A stretch of 64,000 nucleotides of DNA from Burkholderia pyrrocinia (GTDB taxonomy: Bacteria; Pseudomonadota; Gammaproteobacteria; Burkholderiales; Burkholderiaceae). Where the stretch lies: contig NZ_CP070977.1 of assembly GCF_018417535.1 (NCBI RefSeq), positions 1,426,001 through 1,490,000 of the forward strand. The letters run 5' to 3'. Below, in pieces: positions 56,240 to 64,000 of the stretch (positions are counted from its first letter, which is position 1; each line of letters opens with the position of its first letter). The translations under genes and the position numbers were made by a program. The notes beneath the pieces were generated by a model. That model was given only the letters and a program-made list of their open reading frames with translations, had not been told where the DNA came from and did not search any database.

Positions 56240-57265
56240 TCAGCGACGCGTCTTCTTGTTGCGATACTGGTCGGCGATCACGGCCGCGACGATGATCGCG
56301 CCCTTGACCATCTCCTGGTAATACGCGTCGATGCGGATGAACGTGAAGCCCGACGTCATTACGCCGAGGATCAGCACGCCGATCACGGTGCCCGTCACGC
56401 GGCCGAGGCCGCCCGACAGCGACGTGCCGCCGATCACGACCGCGGCGATCGCGTCGAGCTCGTACATCACGCCCATGCCCGACTGGCCCGAGATCGCGCG
56501 CGCGGCCGTCACGGTGCCGGCGATCCCGCTCAGGAGGCCCGCGATCGCGTAGACGAAGATCAGGTGACGCGTGACGTTGATGCCCGACACGACGGCCGCG
56601 TGGCGGTTCGCGCCGATCGCGTAGGTGTACTTGCCGAAGCGCGTGTAGCGCAGCACGACGTGGAAGATCGCGGCGATCACGAGAAAGATGATCACCGGAT
56701 TGGCACCTGCGCCGATGGCCGCGAACGGGTCGGTCAGCATCGACACCGGCATCCCGTTGGTGAACCATTTCGCGAACCCGCGTGCGGCGACCATCGTGCC
56801 GAGCGTCGCGATGAACGGCGGGATGCCGGTCAGCGCGATCAGCGAGCCGTTGAGCAACCCGACCAGCAGCCCGACGCACACGCCGGCCAGCACGGGCCAG
56901 ATGATCGGCAGGTCGGTCAGGTGCGGGAACACCGCGCGCGGGAAGTCGGACACCTGCGCGAGGCTCGCCGACACGACGGCGGCCGCCGCGACGACCGACC
57001 CCGACGACAGGTCGATCCCGCTGGTGATGATCACGAGGTTCACGCCGACCGCGATGATGCCGATCACGGCCATCTGCAGCACGATGATCTCGAGCCGCTC
57101 GGCGTTGAACAGGAAGCTCTGGCCGACGACGATCCAGCCGACGATCTCGAAAAACAGGCTGATGCCGACCAGCACGAGAAAGATGCTCAGCTCGGGCGGC
57201 CACTTCGTGTGCCGCGCCTTGATTGTCATGGTCTGCGCATCCGCGACCGGATTCAGGTTGCCCAT
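56240..57265 (-). CDS. Inositol-type sugar ABC transporter permease
   Basis: The 341-aa RbsC-type permease has eight to ten membrane segments and the family loop GIDLSSGSVVAAAAVVSASL, FIATLGTMVAARGFAKWFTN, GANRHAAVVSGINVTRHLIF and VVIGGTSLSGGLGRVTGTVI. It forms the channel with the ATPase and binding protein encoded just upstream. ATG 57265 follows GGAG; the in-frame TTG at 57280 is less likely. Confidence 0.92.
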   Translation of the reverse strand: MGNLNPVADAQTMTIKARHTKWPPELSIFLVLVGISLFFEIVGWIVVGQSFLFNAERLEIIVLQMAVIGIIAVGVNLVIITSGIDLSSGSVVAAAAVVSASLAQVSDFPRAVFPHLTDLPIIWPVLAGVCVGLLVGLLNGSLIALTGIPPFIATLGTMVAARGFAKWFTNGMPVSMLTDPFAAIGAGANPVIIFLVIAAIFHVVLRYTRFGKYTYAIGANRHAAVVSGINVTRHLIFVYAIAGLLSGIAGTVTAARAISGQSGMGVMYELDAIAAVVIGGTSLSGGLGRVTGTVIGVLILGVMTSGFTFIRIDAYYQEMVKGAIIVAAVIADQYRNKKTRR

Positions 57266-57292
57266 TTCAGTTGTCTCCAATCTTGTTTCGGG

Positions 57293-58888
57293 TCAGCGCG
57301 ACGCGAGATCCATGATGCGGACCTGGTCGGCGTCCTTGCGTTCGACGATGCCGGTCATGCGCCCTTCGTGCATCACCATCACGCGGTCGCTCATCCCCAG
57401 CACCTCCGGCATCTCCGACGAGATCATCAGCACCGCGACGCCCTTGCCGGCGAGCGCGCTGACGAGCCGGTGGATCTCGGCCTTCGCGCCGACGTCGATG
57501 CCGCGCGTCGGTTCGTCGAGGATCAGGATGCGCGGCTGCGTGAGCAGCCAGCGCCCGATCAGCACCTTCTGCTGGTTGCCGCCCGACAGGTTCTGGATCT
57601 CCTCGTGCAGCCCGGGCGACTTCACGCGCAGCATCCGGCTCATTTCCTCGCAGTCGCGCTTCAACTGCGCCTGCTGCACGAAATTGAACTTCACGTAGCG
57701 GTTGCTGAGCACGGCCGCTTCCATGTTCGCGAGCAGGTCGAGATTCAGGAAGCAGCCGGTGTCCTTGCGGTCCTCGGTCAGGAACGCCATCCCGTGCTTC
57801 ATCGCCTGCGCGGGCGTCGCGATCCGCACCGGCTTGCCGTCGATCCGGATCTCGCCCGACGTGGCCGGCACGACGCCGAACAGCGCCTCCGCGACGTTCG
57901 AGCGCCCCGAGCCGACGAGGCCCGCGACGCCGAGGATCTCGCCCGCGCGCAGCTCGAAGCTCACGTCGCGGAACACACCGTCGACGCCGAGGTTCTTCAC
58001 CGACAGCACGACGTCGCCGATCGGCACCTCTTCCTTCGGGAACATCTGCGTGATCTCGCGCCCGACCATCATGCGGATGATGTCGTCGCGCGTGACGTCG
58101 CTCGACGCATGCGTGCCGATGTACTTGCCGTCGCGGAACACCGAGAACTCGTCGGCGATCTCGAACAGCTCGTTCATCTTGTGCGTGATGTAGACGATGC
58201 CCTTGCCCTGCTCGCGCAACTGGCGAATGATCCGGAACAGGTGCGTGACTTCCTTGTCGGTCAGCGCCGACGTCGGCTCGTCCATGATCAGCACGTCCGA
58301 ATCGAACGACACGGCCTTCGCGATCTCGACCATCTGGCGGCTCGCGACCGTCAGCGTGCGCACGTCGGTTTCCGGATCGATGTCGATCGACAGCCGCTCG
58401 AACAGCTCGGCCGTGCGGCGGCGCAGTGCCGCGTGATCGATCAGGCCGAAGCGGTTCTTCGGTTCGCGGCGGATCCAGATGTTCTCCGCGACCGTCATGT
58501 ACGGCATCAGGTTGAGTTCCTGGTGGATCATCGCGATCCCGCGGTCGAGCGCATCGAGCGGGCCGTTCAGCACGACGGGTTCGCCGTTGATCAGGATCTC
58601 GCCCTGGTCGGGCGTGTAGACGCCCGCGATGATCTTCATCAGCGTCGACTTGCCCGCGCCGTTCTCGCCCATCAGCGCATGGACGGTGCCGCGGCGCACG
58701 CGGAACTGCACGCCGTCGAGCGCGACGACGCCGGGAAAGGACTTGCCGACGCCGCGCACCTCGAGTACGCAGTCGGCCGCGGAAGAAGCCGGCGAACCGG
58801 ACGATCCGGACGCGCCGGGCGATCCTCCTGATGAAGCGGCCGGCGCGTCGTCGCCGGCCATCGGGCGCGCGATCCTGGCTGTAAACAT
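57293..58888 (-). CDS. Inositol-type sugar ABC transporter ATPase (two domains)
   Basis: The 531-aa RbsA/MglA-type protein carries two nucleotide-binding domains. The first has GENGAGKST (Walker A, about residue 74), [14 protein letters not shown] signature region and [11 protein letters not shown]; the second has a degenerate Walker A (GLVGSGRSN) but an intact [15 protein letters not shown] and [11 protein letters not shown]. An N-terminal linker of about 35 residues is Ser/Gly/Ala/Pro-rich ([20 protein letters not shown]). It powers the inositol transporter. Confidence 0.94.
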   Translation of the reverse strand: MFTARIARPMAGDDAPAASSGGSPGASGSSGSPASSAADCVLEVRGVGKSFPGVVALDGVQFRVRRGTVHALMGENGAGKSTLMKIIAGVYTPDQGEILINGEPVVLNGPLDALDRGIAMIHQELNLMPYMTVAENIWIRREPKNRFGLIDHAALRRRTAELFERLSIDIDPETDVRTLTVASRQMVEIAKAVSFDSDVLIMDEPTSALTDKEVTHLFRIIRQLREQGKGIVYITHKMNELFEIADEFSVFRDGKYIGTHASSDVTRDDIIRMMVGREITQMFPKEEVPIGDVVLSVKNLGVDGVFRDVSFELRAGEILGVAGLVGSGRSNVAEALFGVVPATSGEIRIDGKPVRIATPAQAMKHGMAFLTEDRKDTGCFLNLDLLANMEAAVLSNRYVKFNFVQQAQLKRDCEEMSRMLRVKSPGLHEEIQNLSGGNQQKVLIGRWLLTQPRILILDEPTRGIDVGAKAEIHRLVSALAGKGVAVLMISSEMPEVLGMSDRVMVMHEGRMTGIVERKDADQVRIMDLASR

Positions 58889-58957
58889 GGACGTTCCTCG
58901 ACAAGTCGCGCGCGAACCCGGCGCTGCCGGGCCCGCGCAGTTCAACGGAAAAGCCGG

Positions 58958-59884
58958 TCAGTGCCTGGCGTACTGGTTCATGTTCTCGGGCGTCACGAGC
59001 TCGAACGGCACGTTCACGAAGCGGTCGACGCTCTGCTTCTTCGCGAGCTTCAGCGCGGCGGCAACCGACTGCGCGCCCTGCCCGATCGCGTTCTGGTACA
59101 CCGACACCTTCAGCTCGCCGCTCTTCATCGAAGCGAGGCCGTCCGGCGTCGCGTCGATGCCGGCGACGACGGTCTTCGGCGTCAGTTTGCGCGCGGCCTT
59201 CAGCGCGTTGATCGCGCCGATCGCCATTTCGTCGTTGTTCGACACGATCGCGTCGAACTTCGTCCCGGAGCTCAGCCAGTTCATCGTGATGTCCTGGCCC
59301 TGCGTGCGGCTCCACTTGCCTTCGCGCTTGTCGACGATCTTCATGCCGGAGCATTCCTTCGTCGCGATCACGTCCTCGATATCCTTGGTGCGGGCACGCG
59401 CCGATTCGTTGGACAGCTCGCCCATCAGCACGAGCAGGTCGCCCTTGCCGCCGAGCAGCTTGCACACCTGGCGCGCCTGCAGTGTGCCCGACTGCTTCTC
59501 GTCGGATGCGACGACCGCGACGCCGGCCGGCAGCTTGTCGAAATCGACCGGCTTGCGGTTCACGTAGACGAGCGGGATCTTCGCCGCCGTCACCATCTTC
59601 GTGATCTTCGGCGTCGCGTCGGTGTCGACCGCGTTCACGATGATCGCGTCGACCTTCTGCGCGATCATGTTCTGGACCTGGCTCAACTGCTTGCCGACGT
59701 CGTTGCCGCCGTCCTCGATCTGCACCGTCGCGCCGTCCTTCTTCGCTGCGTCGGTGATGCTGTTGCGCAGGATGGTCAGGAACGTGTCGTCGAACGACGC
59801 CATCGTCACGCCGATCTTCTCGGCGTGCGCGAGCGGCGCAGCCAGGATCGCGGCGGCCGCGACGGCCATCAGCTTGGTCTTCAT
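58958..59884 (-). CDS. Periplasmic sugar-binding protein, inositol-type
   Basis: The 308-aa product has a signal peptide (MKTKLMAVAAAAILAAPLAH, cleavage after AHA) and a peripla_BP_4 fold: KIGVTMASFDDTFLTILRNS, VDAIIVNAVDTDATPKI, VASDEKQSGTLQARQVCKLL, DAIVSNNDEMAIGAINALKA. Position first in the leftward unit, beside the catabolic genes, indicates inositol as ligand. ATG 59884 follows GAGGAGA. Confidence 0.92.
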   Translation of the reverse strand: MKTKLMAVAAAAILAAPLAHAEKIGVTMASFDDTFLTILRNSITDAAKKDGATVQIEDGGNDVGKQLSQVQNMIAQKVDAIIVNAVDTDATPKITKMVTAAKIPLVYVNRKPVDFDKLPAGVAVVASDEKQSGTLQARQVCKLLGGKGDLLVLMGELSNESARARTKDIEDVIATKECSGMKIVDKREGKWSRTQGQDITMNWLSSGTKFDAIVSNNDEMAIGAINALKAARKLTPKTVVAGIDATPDGLASMKSGELKVSVYQNAIGQGAQSVAAALKLAKKQSVDRFVNVPFELVTPENMNQYARH

Positions 59885-60003
59885 GATCAATCTGTCTCCT
59901 CATCTCCGGGGGGCGGAAGACGGCGCGTTGCGCGCCGCCGGCGCCGAGTCCGATACGGACTGAAGCATCCGGATGAAACTGTAGATCACTTCCTCGAAAA
60001 TTT

Positions 60004-60047
60004 GGAAATTTATTTCTACGTGATTTCACCTAGGGAACTGGATTTCC
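60004..60047. promoter_or_regulatory. Tandem IolR-type operators between transporter and iolC
   Basis: GGAA-CTGGAT-TTCC at 60034-60047 is a perfect GGAA-N6-TTCC palindrome, and GGAA-ATTTAT-TTCT at 60004-60017 matches it with one mismatch; their starts are 30 bp apart, near three helical turns. GGAA-N6-TTCC is the site described for RpiR-family IolR of Sinorhizobium meliloti. The 307-bp gap (59885-60191) holds no gene. Both the leftward and rightward inositol units start here. Confidence 0.75.
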
Positions 60048-60191
60048 AAAAAGTCTAGACTGCGTCCGTAGCCCGATTCCTTGCGGCAGGCAGCCTCGCG
60101 TCGTGCAGCGCACGTTGCGGACCGTCGCCGGCGGATCGGTCCCCTAAACCGCCGGCAGTGCCGAACGCCGGCCGCGAGCGTGATACGTGAT

Positions 60192-62147
60192 ATGAGCCTG
60201 CTGAACTTTCCGAGTGACCGCCCCATCGATCTCGCCTGCCTCGGCCGCGTGGCCGTGGATCTCTATGCGCAGCAGTACGGCAGCCGCCTGGAAGACGCGC
60301 GCAGCTTCCAGATGTATCTCGGCGGCTCGTCGGGCAACGTCGCGTTCGGCGTCGCCCGGCTCGGGCTGAAGACCGCGATGATCTCGCGCGTCGGCGACGA
60401 GCAGATGGGCCGCTTCGTGCGCGAGACGCTCGAGCGCGAAGGCTGCGACACGAGCCAGCTGCAGACCGACCGCGAACGCCTCACCGCGCTGGTGCTGCTC
60501 GGGCTGAAGGATCGCGACACGTTCCCGCTGCTGTTCGTGCGCGAGAACTGCGCGGACATGGCCGTGCGCGCCGACGAGATCCGCGAGGACTTCATCGCCG
60601 GCTGCCGCGCGCTCGCGATCACCGGCACGCATCTTTCCACGCCGGCCACGCGCGAAGCGTCGCTGACCGCGCTCGGCTACGCGCGCCGCCACGGCGTCGT
60701 GCGGATCCTCGACATCGACTACCGGCCCGTGCTGTGGGGGCTGACCGCGCGCGGCGCGGGCGAGAACCGCTACGTGCCGGACGCGCAGGTGACGCGGCAA
60801 CTGCAGCAGGTGCTCGGCGAATTCGATCTGCTGGTCGGCACCGAGGAGGAATTCCTGATCGCGGGCGGCGTGCCCCACGACCTGATCGGTTCGTTGCAGG
60901 CGGTGCGCGGGATCACGAACGCCACGCTGGTCGTCAAGCGCGGCGCGCTCGGCTGCTGCGTGATCGAGGGCGACATCCCCACGCGCATCGACGATGCGCC
61001 GACCTTTCTCGGCGAACGCGTCGAGGTGCTCAACGTGCTCGGCGCGGGCGACGCGTTCCTGTCGGGCCTGCTGTCGGGGCTGCTGCGCGGCCGCGACTGG
61101 ACAGAATCGACACGTATCGCGAACGCGTGCGGCGCGATCGTCGTGTCGCGCCATGCGTGCTCGGCCGCGATGCCGACGCCGGCCGAACTCGCGCACTGGT
61201 TCGACGGCAGCCGCAATCCCGTGGTCGACGCGGACCGCACGCTCGCGCACCTGCATCGCGTCACGGTGCCGCGCCGCGAATGGGACGACCTGTGCGTGAT
61301 GGCGTTCGACCATCGCAGCCAGTTCTACGAACTCGCGGTGCAGGCCGGCGCGGACGAAGCGCGGATCAAGACGCTGAAGCGGCTGCTCGTGCGCGCGGCC
61401 GAACAGGTCGAGCGCGATCGCCATCTCGAAGGCCACGTCGGCGTGCTGATCGACGGCGGCGCGTACGGCAGCGACGCGCTCGCGTCGGCCACCGGGCGCG
61501 GCTGGTGGGTCGGCCGCCCGGTCGAGCTGCCGGGCTCGCGGCCGCTGCGCTTCGACGAGACGCGCTCGGTCGGCTCGTCGCTCACGCACTGGCCGACCGA
61601 GCAGGTCGTGAAGTGCCTGGTCCACTACCACCCCGACGACGACGTCGACCTGCGCGTCGCGCAGGAGCAGCGCGTGCTGGAGCTGTGGGAAGCCACGCGC
61701 GCCAGCGGCAACGAGCTGCTGCTGGAAATCATTCCGCCGCGCGCGGTCACGCCCGCCGGCACCGAGGACGACGCGGTGCTGCGCGCGGTCGCGCGCTTCT
61801 ACAACCTCGGCGTGATGCCCGAATGGTGGAAGCTCGCGCCGATGAGCGCCGACGGCTGGGCGCGGCTCGCCGCGCTGGTCGCCGAGCGCGACCGCCATTG
61901 CCGCGGCGCGGTGATCCTCGGGCTGAACCAGCCGCTGCAATACCTCGTCGACAGCTTCCGCTCGGCGACCAACCCGATCGTCAAGGGCTTCATGGTCGGG
62001 CGCACGCTGTGGGCAGATGCGTCGCTGAACTGGCTCGCCGGCCGGATCGACGACCAGGCGCTGGTCGACGAAGTCGCCGGCAACTTCGCGCAGCTCGTGG
62101 ACGCGTGGCTCGGCCGTCGCGGCGCCGCGCGCGCCGCCGCGGCCTGA
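60192..62147 (+). CDS. iolC: 5-dehydro-2-deoxygluconokinase fused to DUF2090 domain
   Basis: The 651-aa product has an N-terminal PfkB kinase domain (residues 12-330; MYLGGSSGNVAFGVARLGLK, the GAGDAF catalytic motif at about 284-289) that phosphorylates 5-dehydro-2-deoxy-D-gluconate. A C-terminal DUF2090 domain (about 335-640; VMAFDHRSQFYELAVQAGAD, EIIPPR) has the aldolase-like TIM-barrel fold related to IolJ-type aldolases. The fusion is common in proteobacteria and may combine phosphorylation with cleavage. It is the first gene of the rightward inositol unit, next to the IolR-type operators. Confidence 0.94.
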   Translation: MSLLNFPSDRPIDLACLGRVAVDLYAQQYGSRLEDARSFQMYLGGSSGNVAFGVARLGLKTAMISRVGDEQMGRFVRETLEREGCDTSQLQTDRERLTALVLLGLKDRDTFPLLFVRENCADMAVRADEIREDFIAGCRALAITGTHLSTPATREASLTALGYARRHGVVRILDIDYRPVLWGLTARGAGENRYVPDAQVTRQLQQVLGEFDLLVGTEEEFLIAGGVPHDLIGSLQAVRGITNATLVVKRGALGCCVIEGDIPTRIDDAPTFLGERVEVLNVLGAGDAFLSGLLSGLLRGRDWTESTRIANACGAIVVSRHACSAAMPTPAELAHWFDGSRNPVVDADRTLAHLHRVTVPRREWDDLCVMAFDHRSQFYELAVQAGADEARIKTLKRLLVRAAEQVERDRHLEGHVGVLIDGGAYGSDALASATGRGWWVGRPVELPGSRPLRFDETRSVGSSLTHWPTEQVVKCLVHYHPDDDVDLRVAQEQRVLELWEATRASGNELLLEIIPPRAVTPAGTEDDAVLRAVARFYNLGVMPEWWKLAPMSADGWARLAALVAERDRHCRGAVILGLNQPLQYLVDSFRSATNPIVKGFMVGRTLWADASLNWLAGRIDDQALVDEVAGNFAQLVDAWLGRRGAARAAAA

Positions 62148-62194
62148 TGCGCGTGCCCGTCATGACCCATCCGATCCTTCTTCACTGACCGACG

Positions 62195-64000
62195 ATGACC
62201 ACCACCGTGAGACTGACCGTCAGCCAGGCGCTCGTGCGCTACCTGGCCGCCCTGCGCGCCGAAGTCGTCCAGCCCGACGGCCGCACCGAGATCCTGCCGT
62301 ACTGCGGCGGCGTGTTCGCCATCTTCGGCCACGGCAACGTGGCCGGGCTCGGCGAAGCGTTGCATGCAGAAAAAGACCGGCTGCCGACGTTCCGCGCGCA
62401 CAACGAGCAAGGGATGGCCAACGCGGCCGTCGCGTTCGCGAAAGCGAATTTCCGCCAGCGGATGATGGCCGCGACGTCGAGCATCGGCCCCGGCGCGACC
62501 AACATGCTGACGTCGGCCGCGCTCGCGCACGTCGGCCGGTTGCCGCTGCTGTTGCTGCCCGGCGACGTGTTCGTGTCGCGGCTGCCCGACCCCGTGCTGC
62601 AGCAGGTCGAGGATTTCGAACAGGGCGACGTGAGTGCGAACGACTGCTTCCGCCCCGTCACGCGCTACTTCGACCGGATCACGTCGCCCGAGCAGCTGCT
62701 CGTCGCACTGCCGCGCGCGATCCAGGTGATGACCGACCCCGCGCAATGCGGCCCCGTGTGTCTCGCGCTGCCGCAGGACGTGCAGACCTTCGCATACGAC
62801 TGGCCCGAGGATTTCTTCGCGCCGCCGGTGATCCGGATGCGCCGGCCGCCGGCCGACGCACTCGAACTCGCCGATGCGCTCGACGTGCTGAAGGCCGCGA
62901 AGAAGCCGCTGATCGTCGCCGGCGGCGGCGTGCTGTACAGCCATGCGTGGGACGCGCTGCGCGCGTTCGCCGATACGCACGGCGTGCCGGTCGCCGAATC
63001 GCAGGCCGGCAAGGGCAGCCTCGCGTGGGACCATCCGCTGAACCTCGGCTCGATCGGCGTGACGGGCTCGCCCGCCGCGAATCGCGCGGCCGCGCAGGCC
63101 GACGTCGTGTTCGCGGTCGGCACGCGGCTGCAGGACTTCACGACCGGCTCGCACGCGCTTTACGGCGACGCGACGCTGCTGAGCCTGAACGTGCAGCCGT
63201 TCGACGCCGGCAAGAAACGCGGCCGGCAACTGGTTGCCGATGCGCGCACGGGCCTCGGCCAATTGTCGGCCGCGCTGGCCGGCTGGCGTGCCGACGCGGC
63301 CTGGACGGCCGCCAACAGCGACCAGGCCGCCGCGTGGCACGCGCGCGTGACCGAGCTGACGACGCGCGTGCCGAACGACACGCTGCCGTACGACGCGGAA
63401 GTGATCGGCGCGGTGCGCGACTCCGCGGCCGACGCGGGGCGCGACAGTGCGCGCGACGATCTCGTCGTGTGCGCGGCCGGCACGCTGCCGGCCGAGCTGC
63501 ACAAGCTGTGGCGCAGCGGCGTGCCGGGCAATTACCACATGGACTATGCGTATTCGTGCATGGGCTACGAGGTCGCGGGCGGCCTCGGCGCGAAGCTCGC
63601 GCGGCCCGAACGCGAAGTGATCGTGATCGTCGGCGACGGCTCGTACATGATGCTCAACGCCGAGCTCGCGACCTCCGTGATGCTCGGCCGCAAGCTCATC
63701 GTCGTGATCCTCGACAACCGCGGCTACGGCTGCATCGAGCGGCTGCAACTGAATTGCGGCGGCGCGAGCTTCAACAACATGCTCGACGACTGCGTGCCGG
63801 AAGGCGGCGCGCGCTCGACGATCGATTTTGCGATGCACGCGCGCGCAATGGGCGCCGACGCCGTGCACGTGCGCGGCGTCGCCGAGCTGCGCAGCGAAAT
63901 GAAGCGCGCACGCGCGGCGAAGACGAGCCAGGTGCTCGTGATCGACACCACGCACAAGCGCACGACCGACGACGGCGGCGCGTGGTGGGAAGTCGCGGTG
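62195..64000 (+). CDS. iolD: 3D-(3,5/4)-trihydroxycyclohexane-1,2-dione hydrolase (3' end cut by window)
   Basis: 602 codons are present with no stop. This ThDP-dependent enzyme opens the ring of the inositol-derived diketone. It has the N-terminal catalytic Glu region (FRAHNEQGMANAAVAFAKAN, residues 67-86), SSIGPGATNMLTSAALAHVG, the central sugar-dione binding part (AESQAGKGSLAWDHPLN) and the ThDP motif GDGSYMMLNAELATSVMLGR. It starts 47 bp after iolC; further genes (iolE, iolB) would be expected beyond the edge. Confidence 0.95.
   Translation, partial: MTTTVRLTVSQALVRYLAALRAEVVQPDGRTEILPYCGGVFAIFGHGNVAGLGEALHAEKDRLPTFRAHNEQGMANAAVAFAKANFRQRMMAATSSIGPGATNMLTSAALAHVGRLPLLLLPGDVFVSRLPDPVLQQVEDFEQGDVSANDCFRPVTRYFDRITSPEQLLVALPRAIQVMTDPAQCGPVCLALPQDVQTFAYDWPEDFFAPPVIRMRRPPADALELADALDVLKAAKKPLIVAGGGVLYSHAWDALRAFADTHGVPVAESQAGKGSLAWDHPLNLGSIGVTGSPAANRAAAQADVVFAVGTRLQDFTTGSHALYGDATLLSLNVQPFDAGKKRGRQLVADARTGLGQLSAALAGWRADAAWTAANSDQAAAWHARVTELTTRVPNDTLPYDAEVIGAVRDSAADAGRDSARDDLVVCAAGTLPAELHKLWRSGVPGNYHMDYAYSCMGYEVAGGLGAKLARPEREVIVIVGDGSYMMLNAELATSVMLGRKLIVVILDNRGYGCIERLQLNCGGASFNNMLDDCVPEGGARSTIDFAMHARAMGADAVHVRGVAELRSEMKRARAAKTSQVLVIDTTHKRTTDDGGAWWEVAV

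Overview
The window is high-GC DNA with dense, mostly short-spaced genes. The gene content suggests a Burkholderia chromosome, most likely Burkholderia cepacia complex: a fusaric-acid-type efflux operon behind a LysR gene, valS next to galU, a UvrD-MtnN pair, a secreted CoA-transferase-type metabolism and a full myo-inositol cluster. The species call is inference from gene content. No rRNA, tRNA or CRISPR array was seen.

Layout. 1-3.4 kb: a LysR regulator (cut by the window edge) divergent from a three-gene unit (exported SnoaL-like protein, Tat-exported polysaccharide deacetylase, SDR-fold protein lacking the Tyr/Lys pair). 3.5-8.9 kb: acyl metabolism (scoAB CoA transferase, PAS-LuxR regulator, hot-dog thioesterase plus SDR, ETF-ubiquinone oxidoreductase). 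9-13.3 kb: chorismate synthase, a lysophospholipid transporter-acyltransferase fusion, a CBS protein and an Mpo1-like membrane protein.

13.3-20.0 kb: a decayed integrative element of about 6.7 kb inserted in the last codons of the Mpo1-like gene. The element supplies a recoded but protein-identical 3' end, and the displaced original 3' end sits at the far side next to the integrase. Integrase and excisionase are frameshifted, phage replication and methyltransferase genes are remnants, and IS3/IS256 pieces are nested. A HigBA-type toxin-antitoxin pair and several small unknown genes remain open.

20-34.5 kb: YihY/BrkB membrane protein, WrbA, DUF2069, FAD-linked oxidase, phosphoesterase, an unlisted 54-aa membrane peptide gene with its own promoter, then a LysR-controlled tripartite aromatic-acid/fusaric-acid efflux operon (NodT, FUSC, DUF1656, HlyD), a chemoreceptor and an Fsr-like exporter. 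34.5-48.1 kb: mtnN-uvrD, valS, galU, and a four-gene signalling unit (OmpR regulator, LysM-FecR protein, CHASE2 histidine kinase, DUF4136 lipoprotein), then TusA.

48.2-64 kb: inositol catabolism. A LysR gene is divergent from mmsA/iolA; an RpiR regulator (IolR-like), two Gfo/Idh dehydrogenases, two TIM-barrel isomerase-like proteins and a sugar ABC transporter run leftward; iolC (PfkB-DUF2090 fusion) and iolD run rightward off the window. The divergent promoter between the transporter and iolC has a perfect GGAA-N6-TTCC site and a one-mismatch copy 30 bp away, matching the site known for RpiR-family IolR in Sinorhizobium.
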